DNA from: Hericium rajendrae
Lineage: Eukaryota; Basidiomycota; Agaricomycetes; Russulales; Hericiaceae
DNA length: 64,000 bases
Direction of reading: 5' to 3'
Assembly (NCBI GenBank): GCA_033439255.1
Contig: CM065884.1
Coordinates: 2,852,001 to 2,916,000, forward strand
The notes under the pieces were generated by a model. It had not been told where the DNA came from, searched no databases, and worked only from the letters and a program-made list of their open reading frames with translations. Shown piece by piece: positions 33,673 through 45,086 of the stretch. The translations under genes and the position numbers were made by a program. The stretch's first letter is position 1; each line of letters begins with the position of its first letter.

Positions 33673-35510
33673 CAGTCACTTAGTGCATTGAGGTAATGCC
33701 AGGTGAACCTGACAAAGTGCCATTGTTGATTGGCCATCCTGCGCTGGCCCGTCCGTCACAATGTAGCAGTCATCCAATGACAGGCCTGCCCTTCCTATGT
33801 ACCAATGGGTCATTGTCCGGCCTCTAGTCATTTAATCTGTAGTGTCCATTCATCATTGACCGGCCTGTCCTCTGACGTCCATTGGATCATTGGCTGGCCC
33901 ACTTGATCCTGCGGGATATCAGTTACTTGGCCCGTCCTCTACCGTCCATTGGGTCATTGGCTGGCCCATCCCCTTATAATGTCTACTGGTCATTCATCAT
34001 TGACGGGCCTGTCCTCTGATGTCCAATGGGTCATTGGCTGGCCCTCTCGATCCCGCGGAATGTCAATTGCTCAGCCGGTTCTCTACCATCCATTGGGTCA
34101 TCGACGGGCCTGTCCCCTTATAATGTCTACTGGTCATTCATCATTGACGGGCCCGTCCTCTGATGTCCAATGGGTCATTGGCTGGCCTGCTCGATCTCGC
34201 AGGTTGTCAATTGCTCGGCCGATCCTCTACCATTCATTGGATCATTGACAGGCCCGTCCTCTTACAATTTCTACTGGTCAAGTCATTGGCTGGCCCATCC
34301 TCTTACAATACCACTGCATATTCATCATTGACTGGCCCGTCCTCTGACGTCCAATGGATCATTGGCTGGCCTGTCCTTTAACAATGTCTACTGTACATTC
34401 ATCATTGACGGGCCCGTTCTCCACTGTCTAATGGGTCATTGGCTGGTCCACTTGATCCTACAAGTTGTCAATTGCTCAGCCCATCCTCTACTGTCCAATG
34501 GGATGTTATTGGATCTCATGGAATCCTGCCAGACTCTGTCTTAGACATTTTCAGATCCCATGTGATCCCACGGGATTCTGTTTTGGACATTTTCAGATCC
34601 TATGAGATCCTGTGGGATTCTATCTTAGACATTTTTGAATCCCATGAAATTCCACAGGATTCTGTTTTAGACATTTTTGGATCCCATGGAATTCTGCAGG
34701 ATTCTGTTTTAGACATTTTTGAGAATCCCGCGGGATTCTCTTTTGGACATTTTTGGATCCCATGGGATCCTATGGGATTTTGTTTTAGACATTTTTAGGG
34801 ATCCTGTGGGATTCTGTCTTAGACATTTTCTGACTACATGAAATCCCACGGGATTCAGTTTTAGACATTTTCTGACTGCATGAAATCCCGCGGGATTCAG
34901 TTTTAGACATTTTTGGAGATCCCACGGGATTCTGTCTTAGACATTTTCTGACTGTATGAAATCCCACGGGATTCGATTTTAGACATTTTCTAACCACATG
35001 AAATCCCATGGGATTTTGTTTTAGACATTTTTAGGGATCCTGCGGGATTCTGTCTTAGACATTTTCTGACTGCATGAAATCCCGCGGGATTCGGTTTTAG
35101 ACATTTTCAGAGATCCCGTGGGATTCTGTCTTAGTAGACATTTTCTAATCACATGAAATCCCACGGAATTCTGTCTTAGACATTTTTAGGTATCCCGTAG
35201 GATTCTATCTTAGACATTTTTCGACCACATGAAATTCTGCGGAATTCTGTTTTAGATGTTTTCAGATCCCATAGGATCTTGTGAGATTCTGTCTTAGATA
35301 TTTTCAGATTACATGAAATCTCACAGACTCTGTCTTAGACATTTTTGGATCCCATAAAATCTTGTCTTAGATGCTTTTAAATTTCATAGGATCAAATTAT
35401 ATGAGATGTTGTTTTAGACACTTTCAGATCCTATCATGGGATATTACAGGATTTTGTTTTGGATAATCCTGTAAAATCTCATCTTAGACACTTTTGGATC
35501 TTATGGAATT
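33673..35510. repeat. Left arm of a giant inverted repeat
   Basis: The arm is mirrored at 36400-38278 with only scattered differences; paired positions sum to 71948-71951 over the outer 1.35 kb. The outer 800 bp consist of diverged tandem copies with CATTGRCTGGCCCRTCC and CATTCATCATTGACGGGCC. The inner part is an array built on TTAGACATTTT plus the palindrome ATCCCGCGGGAT. There is no credible coding: frames here are repeat-derived. Confidence 0.8.
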
Positions 35511-35550
35511 CTGTAGAATTCTGTTATATAGACTTTTGCTTCTCACATTA

Positions 35551-35662
35551 GCAAACATGGTCATTTTTCTGACTCATTGACAGTGGTCTGACTCATCTGA
35601 AAGTAGTCTGACTTATGCAAATCAGACCATTGTCAGTGAGTCAGAAAAATGGTCATCTTTGC
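35551..35662. mobile_element. Small foldback element, FB2-related (112 bp)
   Basis: Arms start GCAAACATGGTCATTTTTCT and end AGAAAAATGGTCATCTTTGC, an imperfect 40-bp inverted pair. The GGTCATTTTTCT core resembles the FB2 arms at 49020-49234 (GACCATTTTTCT). It lies in the spacer of the giant inverted repeat. Confidence 0.5.
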
Positions 35663-36399
35663 CTATCTCAGATATATTTATCTAGAAATTCAATCTGAGA
35701 TACCAGAATAGCAAAGTAACAAGTGATATGTAAAAATAGTGATATGTGTCTTGAAGTGTAGTACAATGTCATCTGAGTGGTAGACAAGTGGTCTGACTGT
35801 CATAGCTGTCCTGGCTCACTTGCAAACTGCAAAATACTGGATAAAATGCTTTGTGTAAAACAAAAATTTGTAAATATCTCAGTTAATTCTGATCCAATTG
35901 ATATAAAAATGTTACTATATGAAAGGTCCTGAAAAACCTGCATCTAATCCAATATATTGCTAAACATATTCTCCAATTGAACCATAAAAAACTGCAATAT
36001 ACTGATTTGTACAATTTTTAAGTATAATATTTGTATCATGACCTCAACCAGTCCTTATATAACTTAATGCATGTTATATTCAAATTGATTTTAAGGAATC
36101 ATCTATCAAAGAATGCATATAGTTGTTTAAGCACACATTTTCATATTTGGCAGTTAATATAAGTAAAAGTGTTACATTTGAATTCAGCTCACAAAATGAA
36201 GCAAATATATATAGATATATTGTATAGTTAAGTACTAAACTTGGCATAATTGCTTATAGAAGAATTTGGATGTCAGATCTGAGCATAGCTTGAGATTCTT
36301 GGATAATTGCCAAATTGATAAATTACCATTGGATCTCATGAGATGACACTAAATCAGCATTTTGCAAAATATCATGGTAACTCAGGTGAAACCTTATAA

Positions 36400-38278
36400 A
36401 TTTCAAAAGTATCTAAGACAAAATCCTACAAGACTTGATCTCATGAAATCCAAAAGCATCTAAGACAAGATTTTATAAAATACAAAAAAAATCTAACATA
36501 GAGTCCTACAAGATCTTATGAATCTAAAAACATCTAAAACATAATCTTGCAGGATTTTATGTAGTCTGAAAATGTCTAAAACCGAATCCCGCGGGATTTC
36601 ATGCAGTCAGAAAATGTCTAAGACAGAATCCCGCAGGATCCCTAAAAATGTCTAAAACAAAATCCCGTGGGATTTTATGTGGTTAGAAAATGTCTAAAAT
36701 CGAATCCCGTGGGATTTCATGCAGTCAGAAAATGTCTAAGACAGAATCCCGTGGGATCTCCAAAAATGTCTAAAACTGAATCCCGCGGGATTTCATGCAG
36801 TCAGAAAATGTCTAAAACTGAATCCTGCGGGATTTCATACAGTCAGAAAATGTCTAAGACAGAATCCTGTGGGATCCCTAAAAATGTCTAAAACAAAATC
36901 CCATGGGATCCCATGGGATCCAAAAATGTCCAAAAGAGAATTCCACGAGATCTCTAAAAATGTCTAAAACAAAATCCTGCGGGATTTCATGTGTTAGAAA
37001 ATGTCTACTAAGACAGAATCCCGTGGGATCTCCAAAAATGTCTAAAACTGAATCCCGCGGGATTTCATGCAGTCAGAAAATGTCTAAAACTGAATCCCGT
37101 GGGATTTCATGTAGTCAGAAAATGTCTAAGACAGAATCCCACAGGATCCCTAAAAATGTCTAAAACAAAATCCCATAGGATCCCATGGGATCCAAAAATG
37201 TCCAAAAGAGAATCCCGCGAGATTCTCAAAAATGTCTAAAACAGAATCCTGCAGAATTCCATGGGATCCAAAAATGTCTAAAACAGAATCCTGTGGAATT
37301 TCATGGGATTCAAAAATGTCTAAGATAGAATCCCACAGGATCTCATAGGATCTGAAAATGTCCAAAACAGAATCCCGTGGGATCACATGGGATCTGAAAA
37401 TGTCTAAGACAGAGTCTGGCAGGATTCCATGAGATCCAATAACATCCCATTGGACAGTAGAGGATGGGCTGAGCAATTGACAACTTGTAGGATCAAGTGG
37501 ACCAGCCAATGACCCATTAGACAGTGGAGAACGGGCCCGTCAATGATGAATGTACAGTAGACATTGTTAAAGGACAGGCCAGCCAATGATCCATTGGACG
37601 TCAGAGGACGGGCCAGTCAATGATGAATATGCAGTGGTATTGTAAGAGGATGGGCCAGCCAATGACTCAATGACCAGTAGAAATTGTAAGAGGACGGGCC
37701 TGTCAATGATCCAATGAATGGTAGAGGATCGGCCGAGCAATTGACAACCTGCGAGATCGAGCAGGCCAGCCAATGACCCATTGGACATCAGAGGACGGGC
37801 CCGTCAATGATGAATGACCAGTAGACATTATAAGGGGACAGGCCCGTCGATGACCCAATGGATGGTAGAGAACCGGCTGAGCAATTGACATTCCGCGGGA
37901 TCGAGAGGGCCAGCCAATGACCCATTGGACATCAGAGAACAGGCCCGTCAATGATGAATGACCAGTAGACATTATAAGGGGATGGGCCAGCCAATGACCC
38001 AATGGACAGTAGAGGACGGGCCAAGTAACTGATATCCCGCGGGATCAAGTGGGCCAGCCAATGATCCAATGGACGTCAGAGGACAGGCCGGTCAATGATG
38101 AATGGACACTACAGATTAAATGACTAGAGGCCGGACAATGACCCATTGGTACATAGGAAGGGCAGGCCTGTCATTGGATGACTGCTACATTGTGACGGAC
38201 GGGCCAGCGCAGGATGGCCAATCAACAATGGCACTTTGTCAAGCTCGTCTGGCATTCCCTCAATGCACTAAGTGACTG
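36400..38278. repeat. Right arm of the giant inverted repeat
   Basis: Reverse complement of 33673-35510. Outer end AATGCACTAAGTGACTG (to 38278) mirrors CAGTCACTTAGTGCATT at 33673. The inner arrays of the two arms differ in number or order of units by about 190 bp, so they no longer align base for base. Confidence 0.8.
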
Positions 38279-38605
38279 AACATACTCGAGAGTAAGAAGC
38301 AGAACCTGAGTGTAAGATATAAGCAACCTGAAGTAATGGTGAAAAGTACTTGAAGTATAGAGAAAGTGCCATGTGTAGTCAAGTCTGCAAGAGCACTATG
38401 CAGACTAGTCAGGCCTGGCAGACTAGTCATGTCTGGCAAACTGCCATGCATAGTCAAACAATCAGATGACTCAACATGTCATCTCAGTCTTGCTTCACTT
38501 GATCCCTTGCCACATTGTACTTACCAGCTGTCTCTATTCAAGTCCCACTTGTTCTGCATGATAACTCACCTTCCATCCACTGCATCATGTCGTCTAAGAG
38601 CTCTA
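38279..38605. other. Gap holding the start of an interrupted reading frame
   Basis: About 330 bp between the giant inverted repeat and copy B. At 38587 an ATG begins a short frame (ATGTCGTCTAAGAGCTCTA) that is cut by copy B and continues after it. Confidence 0.5.
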
Positions 38606-39875
38606 CATCTGAGAAAATTGTCAGAGCTATATATGACTATATGGACTACATAGTTCTCATAGCTCCATAGCTGTCTCCTTTTCTTCATACCTCTATATAG
38701 CTTGAGTGTCATCTATATAGAGCTATAGAGCCAGATAGGACAGCTATAGAGAGCTATCATAGCTATCATAGTATAAAGTAGCTATAAGAACTATACTAAC
38801 TATATATTATATGTGTACTATTCATACTATAAGCTATATGAATACTAGTCATCTTATCTCAGATTATTAAGACTATATCAACTTTCTACACTATATTTTA
38901 TTTATCTAAATTATTTTAAAATTTGACCAATTGTTAAACTTGATATTGCAACATAATCAAACCAGCAAAAGAACAAATCAATATAAATTTTATTACACAT
39001 TATATAACAATAATACAAAATATATAAACTAACTAATCAAACTATACAAACAATTATATATATAGATATAATCTAGATAGAGTACAGCAAGATTTTAAAT
39101 TAAGATAAGATAAGATAAGAAAGATAAGATAATAATAAAAGATAAGATAAAAAAGATAAGATAATAATAAAAGATAAGATAAAAAAGATAAGACAACAAA
39201 AAAACATACCAAGACAATAAAAAGCGAAAATAAACTACACAATACATCAGGCTAACAAATATAACAAAGATAAGAAAACTTCTCTAAAAGTCCTACTATC
39301 ACTACAAAAAAGCGAAATTAACTAAAAAGATAAGAACATGAGTAGTAAAAACATAAGAAACATAAGAGACTTTACCTTAGAGGCTAAGAAGACAAGAGCA
39401 AGCAGTAAGCAAAGGTCATAAAAGCGGGAGATGGTGGGGGTTAAAGAGAGAGAGAGGACGCGCGTCGCGCATGCCTTATATAGGCGTTGCGAGCGGGGCC
39501 CGAAACGTGGCTGCCGAGCGCCGGGCCGAAGGTTGCCGGGCTCCGCAACAGAGGCTAAGTGCCAGATCCGAGTAAGTTGTCTTCGCTGGCCTGTGGCCTA
39601 CGGTATATTATCTACGATCGTTTCTCATGGGATATTGTTTTATGTACATTCTATAATATCTGTCTTTTTTTCTGATTTAAAATCGATTTATTCGATTTGT
39701 TGTGCTCGAAAGAACTTAGCCGTGCAAGTCGAGTCCTCGCTGAAGCGCGACGCGCGCTTTCCACCTCATCACTTTCTCGTCTCTCGTCTCCAACCCCGTA
39801 CTCCCTCTCCACACACTCGACGGTTCGCATCGCCTCGCAGTCAGGAGGGTTGAGAGCCGAGCTGAGGGCCTTCAG

Positions 39876-39954
39876 GTAAGTAAGCACGGTCTCCCTTATC
39901 GTTGTACCATGCTAATAAAACGAGTATCGCTCGTGCTCTGCACGAGTGATACTC
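39876..39954 (+). other. Splice donor and structured hairpin, copy B
   Basis: CAG|GTAAGTAAGC at 39876, GCTAAT word, then arms GAGTATCGCTCGTGC (39922-39936) and GCACGAGTGATACTC (39940-39954), loop TCT. The single exception to Watson-Crick pairing is G-U on the plus strand. Confidence 0.65.
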
Positions 39955-40080
39955 ATTTTCTTTTATTTCTCTGCCTTCGGGCCAGTCACCTCCCCTGCAC
40001 GACACGCTTCGATACCCCGCGCCAACGCTCACCACACCCCACCTGCCCCATCCCCTCGACAATGCGGACGACGACGTCGT

Positions 40081-40110
40081 CGAGTCTCGTTGCCACGGCA
40101 ACGAGACTCG
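40081..40110. promoter_or_regulatory. X-box-like palindrome, copy B
   Basis: 30-bp palindrome with centre GTTGCCACGGCAAC and flanks CGAGTCTC/GAGACTCG; only the two central bases break symmetry. Confidence 0.6.
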
Positions 40111-41495
40111 TTCAGCGCGCCTCGCTCCGCCTCCTGCGCATCGCCGCGTAGCTCCAACAGCCCGCGCCCACCGTCCTGCTCACCCCGTCGCCGTCGCCGT
40201 CTCCCCGCAGTCGCCGCCGTCATTTCCACACCCCACCGCATCCCGTCGCCATCCTCGCGCCCCCGCCGCATCCGACACGTCACCGGCGCCGTGCGTCGCC
40301 GCAATGCCCGCATACGGCTGCCAGTGCACCCGCGTCCGCACCGGTTTGCCCGCGCACGGCCCCATAGGTGCACGGGCAGCCCTGCACGTCCGCGCCAGCG
40401 CACGAACGAACGGACACGGCCCCGCGACCATGCCCGCGCCCCTTGTACGGTCAGGGCCGCGCACGCACGACCGTAGCCACGAACGGACTGCGAGCGCGTT
40501 GGCAGGACCTCGCGCACGTAGGCCGCCGCAGCCCGACGCTTCGCGCACACCCCACGGGCCTCGTGCGCCCACCGCGTGCCTTGCGCCGTCGCGCGGCCTG
40601 CCGACGTCTCGCACACGCCCGCCGCGCATCGCACGTCCCCAGCACCTCGCCTTCGGCGCGCGGGCCCGCCACATCGCGCACGGGCTCTGCCACGTCGCGC
40701 ACGTCCCGTACTCCCGCCTCCCGTGCCTCGCACACGGGCCCGCTGCCGGCCCGCGCCTCGCGCCGCCTTCGACGCGCCGCGCTGGCCTCCATGCCTCGCG
40801 CGCGCACCCCGCTGCCCCGAGTGCCGCGCCTCTAACTGCCCCCGACATCTCGCCGCCCCTCGCTCTCCCTCCCTCCGTGCGCCTCTCGCACGGGCCCGCC
40901 GCTCTTCGCGCCCGACTGCCGCGCCGCGCCGCCCCTCGTGGGTGTGTGCACTTGTCGCACTCCATCAGTGCGCTTGTCCCTGTGTGCGGCCCTACTTGTA
41001 CATGCCGTGCATGCCTGCGGTATCTGTACAGTACTTGTTCTGTAGTAGAGGTATACAGAATATAATTAAATTTTGACTTTGAATATTTTGCATCTAAGTA
41101 TCTGGGTGACTTGACATAGTACTAGTAGTACTAATAGTACTAATAGTACTCATAGCTCACCTTACTCAGTATGATAGTACTATATATTTCAAACTGCTGG
41201 CTATGAAAGCTATAGTAAGACTATATAACTGACACTGATAGCTATGAAAGCTATGAAAGCTCTGATAGCTCTACATAGCTGGATAAGCAAACTACATAGC
41301 TCTGATAGCTCAATAATAGCACCTATAACTTAACCTGCAGCTATATAAAATACCATTTTTTCAGATGTACTAACTCGCTCATTGCTGGTCTTGACTCATT
41401 AACTCCTAAGCAGCTGGAGAAGATCATTGCCCTGAGTCAAAAAAATTTGAAGACCCATCAAAGACGTAGTATGTACCTTCATTTATACAGTGCCT

Positions 41496-42600
41496 CATCT
41501 TGTAAATTTGTCAGAGCTATATATGACTATATTGGCTACATAGCTCTAATAGCTTGATAGCTGTCTCCTTTTCTTCATAGCTCTATATAGCTTGAGGGTT
41601 ATCTATATAGAGCTATAGAGCCAGATAGGACAGCTATAGAGAGCTATCATAGCTATCATAGCTATCTTACTATAAGACATAGATATCATAGTGTAAGGTA
41701 GCTATATAAGCTATGCTAACTATATATAATATGCATACTATTTATAGTATAGATTGTATGAATACTATTCATGTTATCTGAGATTATCAAGACTATGTCA
41801 ATTTTCTACACTATAGTTTGTTTATCTAAATTATTTCAGAATTTGATATACAGAATAGATTGAATATCACAGTTCAATGAAATTAACAGAAAGAGCAATT
41901 TAATAGAGATCTTATTAAACATTATATAACAATAAAACAAACTAGATTAACAAACTTTTTAACTATATAAGCAACTATAAAAATAAATAATACAAATAGA
42001 TAATAGATTAAGATAAGATAAGAGAATTAAGATAAGATAAGATAAAGGGATAAGATAAGATAAAAGAATAAGATAAAGAATATAAGATAAGATAACAAAA
42101 CCAAAATAGAAGACTACAACATCTTACAAAACATTAGTACTAGAAGATAACAAAGATAACATATGAAAACTTATCAGACTAACAAAAAAGTGAAAACCTA
42201 CAGAGGAAATTAAAGGCATTAGTACAAAGTATAACAAAGTTTACCTAGTCAAGACTACAATAGTGCTGTAATAAGTATGAAGACATTAATATAAGTTATA
42301 ACAGAATTAAGAATAAGAGCTTACCTTAACAACAGAGAGAACGATGATGAGAGCAATCAAACAACGATGACGAGTGAGCAAACGATGGTGAGCGAGCAAA
42401 TGATGGCAAGTGAGCAAACGATGATGATAAACACATCAACATGGCAAGGGATAGTGAAGGTTAAAGAGCAAGAGGCAATGCGCATTGCATGAGCCTTATA
42501 TACGAATTCCGGGTGAAGCTGAGAATCACGGCTGCCAGGAGTTGCTGAGTGCTGTGTCAGAGACTAGTGATTAGAGTGGGTTATGTTGAACCTGCTACTC
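41496..42600 (+). mobile_element. TIR element family, copy C (left part)
   Basis: Starts CATCTTGTAAATTTGTCAGAGC and matches the left ends of B and F for several hundred bp. It keeps the AT arm with a GATAA tract (42005-42090), a microexon-like unit (42175-42197) and the TATATA core (about 42494), then stops near 42600 before the splice donor. The right portion is missing. Confidence 0.65.
42175..42197 (-). other. Microexon-like unit in copy C
   Basis: On the minus strand, TGTAG, then 23 nt starting GTTTTCACTTTT, then ATAAGT (a donor with G-to-A change). Confidence 0.4.
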
Positions 42601-42676
42601 AGTAATATACCATACACTTGCTACATAAGTAGCTCATGTATTCTACTCAGACATATAATCTATAGTTATTCTATTT

Positions 42677-44518
42677 CATCTGAAAAATCTGAAATCTACA
42701 TAGCTGCCAGCCAATACTATTCCTAGTTCCATAGTGCTATGGCTGCTATGTAGTTGGGCCACATAGCTATACAGGACTATGGTAGCTATCATAGCTATCA
42801 TAGTCATGGGTGATGGGTATATAGTATTACATAGTGATAGGACACTACTATGCCTGCTATGTAACTAGTCTCCCTCTATGTATCCTATAGATACTATGTT
42901 CCATACAGAGCTTCCAAAGGTTACTATGGACTCTCAGGTTGCTATAATATCTATAGTTGGTGTAGAGACTATGGTTTCAAGTGCTCGAAATCAGGTCAAA
43001 TTTATTTATATCAAACTACTGATACATGCAAGTATACTACATTGTATACAACATGCCATAGGTGGGGCTGGCACACGTGCAGCTGGTGTGCGCGATGCTG
43101 CGTGCAAGACGCGATGGTCATGTCCGAAGCCTGGGGCCCATAACTGCGGACTGCGCGCAGACTGCGCATGGGAAACACAGAGGAATGGGCCCATGTGTGA
43201 GGTGCTGAGCTGGCATGGACTCACGCAGGGCTGTAGGGTGTGTGCACGAGGTGCGAAGGCCCATGCATGAGGCGGCATGCTGCCACGGGTGCATATGCGA
43301 GGTACGAGGAGTGTGCATAAGGGGCGACAGGCGGCGGGCCTGTGCATGAGGCACGAGACATAGCAGGCAAGACATGACGAGCGCACGCAAGGCCCCGAAC
43401 TGTGCTGGGCCTGTGCATGGGATGCAGGAGGCTGAAATGCGGTGCGGAGGCTGTGGCAATGCAGCAGCCCTGCACGCTGGAGACGCGAGGCTGACTGGCG
43501 ACGTTGGCAGATTACCGACGTTGGCAGATTGCTGATGTCAGCTGGCTGGCGACGTCAGTGTGCTGGCAATGTCGGTGGGCTGGTGACGTTGGTGTGCTGC
43601 CACAGGCCCGTGCATGGCGTGCTAGCACAGCACAGTAACCATGTGCGCCCATCCCGCTGGCCATGTGCACGGACCACGATGGGGTCACGTGCAACACGTC
43701 GGACCCTGCACAGGATGGGGAGGCTGCGCACAGGATGGCTGGCCTGTTCACCAGCCAGCAATGTTGTACGCAGGACCAGGGGCCATGCAGAAAGGGCAGA
43801 GCCCATGGACAAGGTGGCAGGCTCGCGTGCACATCGTCTGTGCGATGTGCATGCATCAAGGCACGGTCGTGGTCATTGGAGACAGCGTGCCAGGTGCTCG
43901 TGACATGGCAGCAAGGCAGCAAGGTCGAAGGAGGGTGGGGTGATGTAGGAGGGATGGCAGAAGGACGTGAGAGAGAGTGAGGGTGCGGGAGGATGAAAAA
44001 AGTCGAGAGTATCACTCATTCGAGCAATACTCTCGACGTTAGCATGAATAAACAAAATAAAAGTATTTTTTACTCACCTTCGAGACCCTCTGCATCCACC
44101 TGAGTCCCTCCTACATGTGGTTTGACGAGTAAGAGGGAGAATAGGAGGGTGGAGGGAGCAGAGTGGAGGGTGGATGTAGTGGAGACAGTGAGAGAGACAA
44201 ACTTCGATGTGTGTTTCGGTGCTTCAGCCACCGGATGAGCGAAGCTACATTCCTCGAGCCACAACAAATCAGGAAAAATCACATAAATTGAAAGAAAAAC
44301 AATATAGCTACATATCGTATATACAATTCAAACAAATGAGCAAGATAAGTATCTACTGTACATGAAGACCACAGCGAGCCAAGTCCATATAGTGAAGTCT
44401 GGTGCCCAGTCTCGATGCGATGCTCAGCAAGTGCCTGGCAGCCACGAATCTCGGCTCCACCCAGGATTTGTATATAAGGCTCATGCAATGCACATTGCCT
44501 CTTGCTCTTTAACCCCCT
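42677..44518 (-). mobile_element. TIR element family, copy D (reverse, truncated)
   Basis: Read on the minus strand it runs from the core with TATATAAGG and CTCTTTAACCCC (44518-44480) through the CGGTGGCTGAAGCACC-like segment (about 44210-44230), donor (44077) and hairpin (44037-44002) into a GC arm (43930-43060), ending in an ATAGCT-rich right end whose terminus reads CATCTGAAAAATCTG on the plus strand (42677). The AT arm beyond 44518 is lost at the junction with the decayed Gypsy element. The X-box is not clearly preserved. Confidence 0.65.
44002..44077 (-). other. Splice donor and structured hairpin, copy D
   Basis: Minus-strand AAG|GTGAGTA at 44077, GCTAAC word, then 16-nt arms 44037-44022 and 44017-44002. 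Two positions are G-U pairs when read on the minus strand but A-C mismatches on the plus strand, which fixes the RNA sense. Confidence 0.65.
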
Positions 44519-44579
44519 GTAATGAGGCACCACCAGCGGTCCAGACAGCCCGCAAGCTGCATTGTACGAGAAAGGCAGG

Positions 44580-44880
44580 AGTGTTAGTCAGCAAGCCGGG
44601 AACAGCCGACGGACTTTGAATAGTGTAGAGTAGTCACGTGTCATGTACAAACGATCATCATCTTCTTGAATATCATCATCTTTGACACTTCATCGTCCCT
44701 ACTTAGGCTCGTTGCCTTCTCTTCCATTCTCCTCTGGTTCCTCTCTCTGTGCGCCCCATCGTCTGAAGCTCTAAGCAGGTAAGTAGACCCCTTTGAGCCT
44801 TCCGCTTCTCGGGCCCACACAGAAAGGCTACCTTCTGTGCATAGGCAAACTAACTAAGTTAGTCGCTAGCACATTAGTCT
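44580..44880 (+). repeat. Probable 5' LTR/leader of the decayed Gypsy element
   Basis: Sequence from TGTTAGTCAGC (about 44580) upstream of Gag includes a splice-donor-like GCAG|GTAAGTAG near 44780, a hairpin CACAGAA/TTCTGTG and a CTAAC/GTTAG stem near 44855. The exact LTR borders cannot be fixed because no second LTR is present. Confidence 0.35.
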
Positions 44881-45086
44881 ATTCTCGTCCCTCACACCTG
44901 TTCCGTTCTCTCTCGTGAGCACGCCATAGGAAGGGTACCTCCTAGGATGTCCTCATGCTCGGACCACTCCTCTTGACACCAGGCATGCTTTGACACATGA
45001 GGTGTCCCACTGCCACGTAGCGAGTCTAGCATTACAAAGGTGGACAAGCAGTGGAACACCATCCCTGAAGCCCACTTGCATTCAAC

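Larger units (their letters stand above)
38606..41367 (+). mobile_element. Large non-coding TIR element, copy B (2.76 kb)
   Basis: Ends CATCTGAGAAAATT (left) and the inverse of CATCTGAAAAAATGG (right), flanked by TA on both sides (38604-38605 and 41368-41369). The left arm is AT-rich with ATAGCT words and a (GATAA)n tract (39090-39190). Core: CCTTATATAGG (about 39476), donor 39876, hairpin 39922-39954, palindrome 40081-40110. The GC arm (40110-41020) is dense in GCACG/CGTGC. The right 340 bp are ATAGCT-rich and match the end of copy A. Long frames in the GC arm reflect composition. It is the cleanest complete copy together with E. Confidence 0.75.
38587..41495 (+). pseudogene. Reading frame split by copy B
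   Basis: ATG at 38587, six codons, then copy B. With B and one TA removed, the frame continues at 41370 for about 42 codons (text includes GLDSLTPKQLEKIIALSQ) until copy C cuts it at 41496. The product is unknown; no domain is recognised. It may be a host gene or part of another mobile element. Confidence 0.5.

Noticed and set aside
34520-37440. CRISPR-like regular repeats
   Set aside because: Units are diverged, of variable spacing and symmetric around a centre, in a fungal genome without cas genes. This is a tandem/inverted repeat.
34439-37509. Mirror-image open frames with text such as DSVLDIF
   Set aside because: They come from the tandem units of the giant inverted repeat and appear identically in both arms; not genes.
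40029-41076. Overlapping long open frames on both strands (up to 261 codons)
   Set aside because: Low-complexity Arg/Ala/Pro text on both strands in a GC arm of copy B. They are explained by lack of stops in GC-rich repeats; no domain, no splice support.
43442-44015. Open frames on both strands of copy D
   Set aside because: GC-arm composition; opposite-strand frames overlap and no protein feature is seen.
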